In this document: piece by piece, positions 1 to 5,835 of the stretch | Layout: each line of letters opens with the position of its first letter | Numbering within the stretch: the first letter of the stretch is position 1 | NCBI RefSeq assembly: GCF_019052655.1 | Contig: NZ_JAHQVB010000048.1 | Coordinates: 1 to 16,372 of the forward strand | Direction: 5' to 3' | Source of the DNA: Holdemanella porci | Lineage (GTDB): Bacteria; Bacillota_I; Bacilli_A; Erysipelotrichales; Erysipelotrichaceae | Length of the DNA stretch: 16,372 nucleotides | Translations under genes and position numbers: made by a program | Notes under the pieces: generated by a model | What the model was told of the DNA's origin: nothing | Seen by the model: the letters and a program-made list of their open reading frames with translations, nothing else | Databases searched by the model: none

Positions 1-106
1 TACCACTGGTGTAAATTTTCTCTTTTTGACTAGTCCTATTTATATGCTAACATCAAAAAGCTATTGATTGGGAAAAGATGGAATCGATTATTCCAGAGGT
101 ATCGCA

Positions 107-1137
107 ATGAAAAAGAAAGAACTAAAATATTTTAAAACAATTCGAGATTACTTTGAAATTTTTTTGCCGAATCAAAAAGGAGCAAGCTACCATACTATCA
201 AGAATTATAAGATTTGTATGAATCAATTCTTAGATTTCGCTAAAGATTATTTGGGTATCAAACTCAGAGACTTTGATTTTAATGATACGACTATTGAACT
301 TGTTGAATCATTTCTTGAATATGGAGAAAACGAATATCACTGGTCAGCTCAAACAAGAAATTTAAAATTAGCTGCAATAAGATCATTCTACAAGTATTCA
401 GCTAATCACGATATAACGTTAATTGATATTTACCTAAAACTTATGACAATTCCAATAAAATCAGTAACTAAAGGAACTGTTATTGATTTCTTCAGTGAGA
501 AAGAATTAGAACTTCTTCTTAACCAACCTAACCAATCAAATATTAAAGATAGAAGAAACCTCGCAATGATGATTACTTTATACGACACAGGAGCTCGAAT
601 ACAGGAATTATTAAACATAAGAATAAAAGATATCTCGTTAGAATCATCTCCACATATTGCTATCTACGGAAAAGGAAAAAAATGCGCATAGTTCCAATAA
701 TGGATAAAACCGTCAAACATCTTAAAAGATATTTGGACGATTATGATTTAAATAGCGACGATTATGTCTTTTTTACACTTCATCATGGAGAACGAACAAA
801 AATGAATCCTGATACAGTCCAAAAATTAATCGATCGATATTGTATCATGGCCAATAATGTTGATTCAAAATTTCCAAGGCATATATATTGCCATATGTTT
901 CGCCATTCTAGAGCCATGCATCTTTATCGTAATGGTATGCCTCTTCCTTTGGTATCTGAATGGTTAGGTCATGCACAAATTAATACCACTAGAGAATTTT
1001 ATGCCAACGCTGATACCGAAATGAAGCGGAAGGCTATCAATGCAGCTTTACCTGTGATTAATATCATAGATAGTAGCGCTAATAATTATGACTTTGATGA
1101 TGAAGAACTTTTAAAGAAACTATACTCACTTAAATAA
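107..1137 (+). pseudogene. Tyrosine recombinase/integrase, reading frame broken at an A7 run
   Basis: Site-specific recombinase of the phage-integrase family that would cut and rejoin DNA through a tyrosine intermediate. The first part (107-682) has the SAM-like core-binding domain (about residues 5-105) and the first catalytic Arg in GARIQEL (R164). The second part (682-1137) has the rest of the catalytic domain: HMFRHSRA (H263, R266 in fused numbering), WLGH (H289) and the nucleophile REFY (Y299). The parts join exactly as GKGKK/MRIVPI when the ribosome or sequence shifts by -1 at the A7 run 676-682, giving 343 residues, a normal length. The start ATG at 107 is preceded by AGAGGT. It overlaps the TGA of a short upstream frame (ATGA at 107-110), as in tandem recombinase sets, so an upstream partner may end here. 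A TTG at 68 is a less likely start. A one-base deletion is the simplest cause; programmed frameshifting is possible. Confidence 0.8.
676..682 (+). other. A7 run at the recombinase frame break (slippery A AAA AAA heptamer)
   Basis: In the upstream frame these bases are read as the last base of GGA followed by AAA AAA, the exact layout of a -1 slippery heptamer. The zero frame stops at TAG 689-691, two codons later. The -1 frame opens with ATG at 682 and an SD-like AAAGGA sits just upstream, so separate initiation of the second part is also possible. The same feature is a hotspot for one-base indels and for sequencing error. Confidence 0.6.
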
Positions 1138-1140
1138 AAA

Positions 1141-1211
1141 ATTATCCCGAATTTTACTTGATTTTCTATAGTGAAAACCTGTTTTTCGGGATAATACATA
1201 ATTCGGGATAA
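1141..1211. repeat. Inverted repeats TTATCCCGAA / TTCGGGATAA behind the recombinase gene
   Basis: An 11-bp perfect inverted repeat pairs 1141-1151 with 1185-1195. A further copy, AATTCGGGATAA at 1200-1211, is the reverse complement of 1142-1153. The repeats start 4 bases after the recombinase stop codon. They may be recombinase binding sites or the terminal repeats of the recombinase's own element; that role is inference from position and symmetry. Confidence 0.65.
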
Positions 1212-1239
1212 GTGGTGTTATCCAGAATTATGGATAATT

Positions 1240-1270
1240 GAACCGTACGTACGGGTCTCGTATACGGCTC
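1240..1270 (-). ncRNA. Group II intron domain V (catalytic hairpin)
   Basis: The minus strand reads GAGCCGTAT then ACG, a 5-base loop, CGT, a 2-base AC bulge and GTACGGTTC. This gives a 9-bp stem with a terminal U-G pair, the AC bulge and a short distal stem, 31 nt in total. This is the classic domain V shape, with the AGC catalytic triad at its base. It lies 26 bases beyond the RT stop codon, as expected. Domain VI should follow at about 1218-1239, where a 7-bp hairpin TTATCCA/TGGATAA can form. Confidence 0.88.
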
Positions 1271-1296
1271 TACATTTATATCGAAACTATAAAGAA

Positions 1297-2595
1297 TCAC
1301 AAAATCTCAAGATAGTAAATAAGGGGATTGACCAAACCTGGCCTATCTCCTTTCTTTATGCCTAGAACAGTGGGAGAAAGAAGAAAATTCACAATATTCC
1401 CAGTACTTCTCCTATACCATCCAAGTCTAGAGTTAGCACATTTAAATATGTCATCATGCGTGAATTTACATCTACATGCTATATTTAGTTTCATAAGATT
1501 CTTGTATATAGTCCTTGGTCTTTTCCATTGTTTAATGATAATACATCTCACTTTATGGCGTAACCATTGACCAAATTCTTCCAAGAACACTTTGATCCTT
1601 GAAATTTTAAAGTATTGTATCCACCCTCTAATCATTTGATTCAATTTCTTAAATGTAACTGATAGCGGTCTTGAAACCGCGTGTTTTCTTTCCAAATATT
1701 TTTGGATATTTGAGTAAAGACGCTTCTTCCTATCTTTAGTAGGAGTACATTTCCATACTGTTTTAGCTTTGTAAAATGTAAAACCAAGAAATTGACCTTT
1801 AGTTGGTCTAACCACTTTAGTTTTTGTTGCACTAACCTTCAAAAATAGTTTTCTTTCTAGCCACGATGTCACTGATTTCATTACACGGTTTGCACTCATT
1901 TCGCTTTTAACGAAAATGATACAATCGTCGGCGTACCTAGCGAAGCGAAGATTTCTAGATTCTAATTCTTTATCAAACTTGTCTAAATAGATGTTTGAAA
2001 GGATTACACTAATCGGACCTCCTTGTGGGGTTCCAATGGTTGAACTTCTTACAAGTCCTTTATCCAAAACTCCTGCTTGCAGATAAGCTCGTATCAAATG
2101 TAATGTTCTACTATCATTGACACGCTCTCTTAAGATTGAAATTAATTTATCATGATTTACTGTGTCGAAGAATTTCTCAATATCCAGGTCAACAATCCAT
2201 TCATATCCGGCATTTAAATATCCAAGCACTTCCCCCATTGCCATATGTGCACTACGATTTGGTCTAAAACCATAACTGTGGTCACTAAATATTGGCTCAT
2301 AGATTTCACTTAGTACCTGTAACATAGCTTGTTGGATTACTCGGTCTACAACAGTTGGTATTCCTAGTGGTCTTTGTTTACCATTAGGTTTAGGAATATA
2401 GACTCTTTTGACGGGCATAGGTTTGTATTGTTTATTCAAAATTTTGGAAATAAGTTCTTCTTTATATTGATTAAACCATTCCTCAACCTCTTGCACAGTC
2501 ATTTTGTCCACTCCTGGCGCGCCTTTGTTCTTCTTGACCTTGCGGATTGCTTTCTGTAGATTTTCTTCACTTAAAATCTTTTCAATCAATTCCAT
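1297..2595 (-). CDS. ltrA: Group II intron-encoded reverse transcriptase/maturase
   Basis: Multifunctional intron protein of 432 residues that helps the host intron fold and splice, and copies it into new sites by reverse transcription. RT blocks are in order: GAPGVD (25-30), the PKPNGKQRPLGIP region (69-80), YGFRPNRS (108-115), DLDIEKFFD (136-144), TPQGGP (189-194) and the catalytic YADD (221-224). The thumb/maturase X domain follows at about 290-375 and includes IRGWIQYF and QWKRPR. No C-terminal HNH endonuclease follows, consistent with IIC-type proteins that use nicks or replication forks at terminators. A strong AGGAGG precedes the ATG. The frame is intact. The gene sits in domain IV, with domains I-III encoded at about 2620-3126. 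Confidence 0.93.
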   Translation of the reverse strand: MELIEKILSEENLQKAIRKVKKNKGAPGVDKMTVQEVEEWFNQYKEELISKILNKQYKPMPVKRVYIPKPNGKQRPLGIPTVVDRVIQQAMLQVLSEIYEPIFSDHSYGFRPNRSAHMAMGEVLGYLNAGYEWIVDLDIEKFFDTVNHDKLISILRERVNDSRTLHLIRAYLQAGVLDKGLVRSSTIGTPQGGPISVILSNIYLDKFDKELESRNLRFARYADDCIIFVKSEMSANRVMKSVTSWLERKLFLKVSATKTKVVRPTKGQFLGFTFYKAKTVWKCTPTKDRKKRLYSNIQKYLERKHAVSRPLSVTFKKLNQMIRGWIQYFKISRIKVFLEEFGQWLRHKVRCIIIKQWKRPRTIYKNLMKLNIACRCKFTHDDIFKCANSRLGWYRRSTGNIVNFLLSPTVLGIKKGDRPGLVNPLIYYLEIL

Positions 2596-3126
2596 TTGCT
2601 GCTCCTCCTTCTATTTGTAAATTTATTTAGAAACATCCCAATTACCTTTGCCATCTATGGTTACGTTCCATAGTAATAGGCTATTCTCATATTCGGACTA
2701 TCCAAACATTGCTAATAGAGATTTGCACTCTATAAACGTTTCAGTCCTTCAGTAATACTACCTACTATGACTTCATCTGAATTCTCATGGTTAACCTTTT
2801 TCGCTACAAGGGTACTATCACTGATTTTAAAGTTTACTAGAATTCCTTGTCCATGAGACCTCCCGGGGTAAGACATGAGCCCTTTTTCTTTCACAACGTC
2901 TTGATTTACTGTCTTGGTTTTACGTTTACCTTTTGGACTTCGATTTGATTAGCAATCTCATCCACCATTTAGCCTAATCAAGTTTCTGTACGTGCGCTCA
3001 AAAGAATCGCTACACCACTTCCTTCACCCATGACATCACTGTCAACGGCTTGTGGTCCACTACACTTGGCGGTAACTACCTGTGGTTGGTTTATCTCCAA
3101 CTGAACTCATGCCATGCCCGGCACAC
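2596..3126 (-). ncRNA. Group II intron 5' RNA region (domains I-III and start of IV)
   Basis: This stretch upstream of the RT gene has no plausible protein gene. It is the structured RNA part of the intron, beginning with GTGTGCC at 3126. A GTCATGGGTGAAGGAAG segment (complement of about 3015-3031) and the CCCCGGGAGGTCT block near 2860 recall conserved IIC RNA segments. Exact domain borders and exon-binding sites were not resolved by eye. Confidence 0.7.
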
Positions 3127-3136
3127 TAAATCAAAT

Positions 3137-3163
3137 GCCTAGAGACAAGCTCTAGGCGTTTTT
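3137..3163 (+). terminator. Terminator-like hairpin that forms the intron's 5' exon
   Basis: A perfect 8-bp stem GCCTAGAG/CTCTAGGC with a 5-base loop is followed on the plus strand by GTTTTT. It lies 10 bases from the intron's 5' end (at 3126) and just before the IS66 left end (3167). It probably terminated transcription of the recombinase element before the intron inserted. Stem-loop next to the insertion point is the hallmark of IIC intron targeting. Confidence 0.75.
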
Positions 3164-3242
3164 CTTGTAAGCGTCAAATAGGCCCATATTAAAATAACGA
3201 TCTCTTTGTGAAATAATAGAACCACAAGGAGGTCGTATTTTT

Positions 3243-3545
3243 ATGCCAGGTACTTCAAAAGCGGAATGGATGCATATATTCGCAGATCAAGAATCTAACG
3301 AATTGAGCGTTTCTCAGTATTGTAAGCTTCATGGTATATCTGACAAAGCATTCTACAATGCAAAGAGCAGATATAAAAGGGCTACTGAAGAACCTTCTCT
3401 TGTAGCTGTTGAAGTGAATGATGATATTGGATCTTCAAACACTGGATGCATCCGTTTTAAATTAAATGGTATGCGTTTTGAATTTAATGTATCTGTTCCA
3501 GACAAGGATATACAAAGAATCATAAAAATATGTTTGTCGTTATGA
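3243..3545 (+). CDS. tnpA: IS66 accessory protein TnpA
   Basis: Small protein (100 residues) of IS66 elements, required with TnpB for efficient transposition though not itself the DDE transposase. The N-terminal half (about 5-45) holds a helix-turn-helix with SVSQYCKLHGISDKAFYNAKSRY, typical of the family, followed by a short C-terminal beta region (IRFKLNGMRFEFN). A strong AAGGAGGT lies at 3226-3233, 9 bases before the ATG. The stop overlaps an in-frame ATG of tnpB (ATGA at 3542-3545), so the two are probably translationally coupled. The frame is intact. Confidence 0.88.
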   Translation: MPGTSKAEWMHIFADQESNELSVSQYCKLHGISDKAFYNAKSRYKRATEEPSLVAVEVNDDIGSSNTGCIRFKLNGMRFEFNVSVPDKDIQRIIKICLSL

Positions 3546-3865
3546 TTAGTTTTGATGATATTCCAGAGATCTATATTGTAAAGAATGTTATAGATCTGAG
3601 AAAAGAAATTGATGGATATGCATCTATCGTTCAGGATGCGTTGTTCGTATTCTGCAACAAACATAGAAATAAAATAAAGTGTATGTACTGGGATGGAAAT
3701 GGATTCTGGCTTCTGTATAAAAGGCTTGAAAAAGAGCATTTTCAGTTTCCAATTCGTGATGATGGCATAGCTACAATAACGAAGCAGCAATTGAGATGGC
3801 TTCTTGAAGGTTTAAGGATGGAACAGAAAAAAACTTTTGAAAACAAGTTATATAAATACGCATAA
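3530..3865 (+). CDS. tnpB: IS66 accessory protein TnpB (Orf2-like)
   Basis: IS66 Orf2-like protein whose exact activity is unknown; it is needed with TnpA and TnpC in the best-studied members. Family signatures are visible: VKNVIDLRKEIDGYASIVQ, LFVFCNKHRNKIKCMYWDGNGFWLLYKRLEKEHFQFP and the C-terminal QQLRWLLEGL. Length is 111 residues from ATG 3530, or 107 from ATG 3542. The latter forms the ATGA overlap with tnpA and is the more likely coupled start. The frame is complete. Confidence 0.9.
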   Translation: MFVVMISFDDIPEIYIVKNVIDLRKEIDGYASIVQDALFVFCNKHRNKIKCMYWDGNGFWLLYKRLEKEHFQFPIRDDGIATITKQQLRWLLEGLRMEQKKTFENKLYKYA

Positions 3866-3893
3866 AACGCTTTATTTACAGTCTTTTTATGCG
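3859..3893 (+). repeat. 9-bp inverted repeat between tnpB and tnpC
   Basis: CGCATAAAA (3859-3867) pairs perfectly with TTTTATGCG (3885-3893) across a 17-base loop. It spans the tnpB stop codon and lies just upstream of the tnpC promoter-like box. It could be a weak attenuator or processing hairpin; function not shown. Confidence 0.4.
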
Positions 3894-3899
3894 CATTTG

Positions 3900-3908
3900 T
3901 GGTATAAT
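3900..3908 (+). promoter_or_regulatory. Extended -10 box ahead of tnpC
   Basis: TGGTATAAT fits the TGnTATAAT extended -10 consensus. It ends 8 bases before the tnpC ATG (3917), so a transcript from here would have almost no leader. No convincing -35 box is seen. Confidence 0.45.
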
Positions 3909-3916
3909 ACATACGT

Positions 3917-5422
3917 ATGGTAAATGTCGAAGATATTAATAAATTACAAGAAAAGTTTGAAAAACGGCCGTGAAGAGCTGAAGGAATATGCGATTGGAGA
4001 AACGATTTCTAAAATGACATATCTGGATCAGCTTGTATCCATGAAAAGAAGTAAGTTTGGCTCAACTTCTGAAAATGCTTCCCTTATTCAATGAAATCGA
4101 AAAGATACTTGATAATGTGAATCCGGATGATTTATTGGAGCCTGAGGTCAAAAGCACAAAAAAAGGCAAGAAGAGAAAGCCAAAATCAAAAGAGAATGAT
4201 TATTCAGATTTGGAAATAAAAGAAACAATTCATCATTCAATAAAAGACAGATCATGTCCAGAATGTGGTTCTTTGATGAAAGAGTTAAAGCCAACGATTT
4301 CGTATGAGTTAAAATACAAACCATTTTGTCTTATTGAAGGCAGCGTAGGCATATAATAAATATGTTTTGGGAACACCACTATATAGACAAGAACAGGATC
4401 TAAACAGGCAAAATATATGCATCAATCGTCAAAATATGAGCAACTGGATGATGCAGTGCTCAAATGATTATCTGGAATATGTATTCGATCAGATGTGTGA
4501 CGACTTTAAAAAGCTGGAGACTGTACATTTGGATGAAACACCACTTCAAATCATTGAAGACTGTAAGGACGGTCGAAAAAAGGGATATGTGTGGATGGGA
4601 ATGAGCGGAACATTCGAAACCATTCAGATGGCGCTGTTCTTCAGTCCAGGAAATCGGAAATATGAAAATGCGACGATGATTCTTGGAGAAGACAGTCACG
4701 CCATAGCTCACAGTGATGGATACGAAGCATATCATAAGGATATTTGTCTGATGGTTGTAGGATGCATGTCGCATGTACGAAGAAAGTTCGTAGAAGCACA
4801 GAAAGCATCCATTGGAGAAAAAGAAATTCGAAAGCTTTCCACAAGAGAAGAAAGGATCGAATATCTTGATAGCCATCCTGGATATAAAAATATTCTGATA
4901 GCGATCCATTATATAAACAAACTGTTCAAAATTGAAGAAACATTGAAAAAAGAAGGTTCAACACCAACCGAACGCTATAAGAGACGTCAGGAAGAGTCGT
5001 TACCTATATTCAATGAGTTTTTTGTGTACCTTCATGAAATAGAAGGTCGATACCTGCCAAAAGGAAAAATGGGATCAGCAATCAGTTATACATTCCATAA
5101 AGAAGAGTATCTAAGAAATTTCTTTAAAGACGGTCGGTGTGAATTAAGCAACAATCTAGCTGAACAAAGAATCAAACCATTCGTAATAGCCAGAAAGAAT
5201 TTCTTGTTTTCAAATACAAAAAAAGGAGCTAAAGCAAGTACCATATATTTAAGTTTGATAGAATTCGCAAAAATAAATAAACTAAATCCATATAAATATC
5301 TGGAATATGTGTTGGATATATTGAGCACCAAAGGATTATCAAATGAAATCATAAATAGTGTGTTGCCGTACTCTAAACAGCTGCCAAAGAACCTATATGT
5401 AAAAAAGAATAGATCCGATTGA
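3917..5422 (+). pseudogene. tnpC: IS66 transposase TnpC, broken by two frameshifts and a deletion
   Basis: DDE transposase of the IS66 element. It starts MVNVEDINKLQEKFEK at 3917 and hits TGA at 3971. The protein resumes one frame over at NGREELKEYAIGE (about 3963) and runs to SKFGSTSE, then moves again near 4075-4080 into LPLFNEIEKIL. That frame holds the first half of the zinc-finger region (CPECG) and ends at TAA 4354-4356. Alignment from memory to intact TnpC shows ELKYKPFCLIEG jumping almost directly to KYVLGTPLYRQEQD, a loss of roughly 50 residues including the second half of the zinc region. The remaining catalytic part keeps all three acidic residues: D in HLDETPL, D in HSDGYEAY and E in NNLAEQRIKPF. 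Two +1-type shifts plus a deletion make this a clear pseudogene. Confidence 0.88.
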
Positions 5423-5454
5423 CAATGACATTGTATCATTTCAAAGCGAATCTT

Positions 5455-5650
5455 TTAATTTGTCGAATAAATTTTGTGTGCTAATTCTTGATCTGCAAAA
5501 TCAACAATGAGGATACCATAATTCTTTTTTTGCAAATCATAGTCCTTTAAGTGTGCGTTATTATTCTTTGCGTAGTTTTTTTGGATGACCAATCTTACCT
5601 TTACCACTCGTGGACGTAAAATTTAAATAGAATGTAGAATCATTGGACAT
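5455..5650 (-). pseudogene. Frameshifted remnant of an unidentified gene
   Basis: On the minus strand ATG at 5650 opens MSNDSTFYLNFTSTSGKGKI and continues GHPKKLRKE to a stop. In a second minus frame a protein-like stretch reads HLKDYDLQKKNYGILIVDFADQ and ends at TAA 5455-5457. One frameshift near 5575-5580 would join them into about 65 residues. The family is not recognised; a transposon-borne or phage-derived gene is possible given the setting. Evidence is only protein-like composition, so confidence is low. Confidence 0.3.
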
Positions 5651-5754
5651 AGAGTTTTCTTAACAATATTCGATGGCTTGTATCTTATTTTCTACATCAT
5701 AATTATAACTTGATTATTACGACACGGGCAGAGAAATTATTGGATAAAAGTATA

Positions 5755-5776
5755 AAAACACCATTTTGGTGCTTTT
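5755..5776 (+). terminator. Weak terminator-like hairpin upstream of priA
   Basis: CACCA/TGGTG forms a 5-bp stem with a 3-base loop, extended by AAAA/TTTT past one bulged C, with TTTT on the plus-strand 3' side. It could insulate priA from transcription coming out of the IS66 remnant. The stem is short, so strength is uncertain. Confidence 0.4.
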
Positions 5777-5820
5777 GGCGAAATATTCTAAAATAAATAT
5801 AAATGTCAAATCCAGAATGA

Positions 5821-5829
5821 TGTTATAAT
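5821..5829 (+). promoter_or_regulatory. Extended -10 promoter of the priA operon (leaderless start)
   Basis: TGTTATAAT matches TGnTATAAT perfectly. Its last base is 6 bases before the priA ATG (5836), so transcription should begin at or next to the start codon. No good -35 box stands at 16-18 bp spacing (the best is the weak AAATGT), which an extended -10 can tolerate. No Shine-Dalgarno sequence fits between box and ATG. Confidence 0.65.
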
Positions 5830-5835
5830 AGATGC

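Larger units (their letters stand above)
1212..3126 (-). mobile_element. Group II intron (IIC-like), minus strand, about 1.9 kb
   Basis: Self-splicing retroelement read from 3126 down to about 1212. The 5' end on the minus strand begins GTGTGCCGGGCATGG, a match to the group II GUGYG start. From memory it resembles the Oceanobacillus iheyensis IIC intron, as does a later segment at 2856-2872 (complement of AGACCTCCCGGGGTAAG). Domain V is at 1240-1270, and domain IV carries the RT/maturase. The 5' exon is a terminator-like hairpin (3137-3157), the usual IIC target. The 3' boundary is uncertain: AC dinucleotides ending at 1217, 1215 or 1212 all fit. Domain V has AGC rather than the CGC I recall for IIC, so the class is probable, not certain. 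RNA landmarks and the ORF look whole, so the intron may be active. Confidence 0.85.
3167..5422 (+). mobile_element. IS66-family insertion sequence, degraded
   Basis: The left end GTAAGCGTCAAATAGG at 3167 matches the IS66-family terminal repeat, which starts GTAAGCG. It is followed by the family's tnpA-tnpB-tnpC order. tnpA and tnpB are intact; tnpC has two frameshifts and an internal deletion. No complementary CGCTTAC end occurs between 5423 and 5835, so the right end has been lost or has diverged. The given end is therefore the tnpC stop, not a mapped terminus. Without a right end or full TnpC the element should be immobile on its own. Confidence 0.85.

Noticed and set aside
68..106. TTG at 68 as the recombinase start
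   Set aside because: ATG at 107 has an SD-like AGAGGT and gives the usual N-terminal length; the extra 13 residues do not look like the family.
1328..1570. 80-codon plus-strand open frame
   Set aside because: Lies wholly antisense to the reverse transcriptase gene, with no SD and no recognisable protein.
3353..3790. 145-codon minus-strand open frame
   Set aside because: Antisense to tnpA and tnpB, which carry clear family signatures; a shadow of their codon use.
4460..4909. 149-codon minus-strand open frame
   Set aside because: Antisense to the catalytic part of tnpC, which has the DDE motifs; no independent support.
4367..5422. The 351-codon C-terminal tnpC frame as a complete separate transposase starting at TTG
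   Set aside because: The frame begins in the middle of a conserved TnpC segment (LGTPLYRQEQD) without SD; it is the tail of a broken gene.
5423..5835. Right inverted repeat of the IS66 element
   Set aside because: No CGCTTAC or close match to the complement of the left end was found; AAAGCGAAT near 5444 is too weak.
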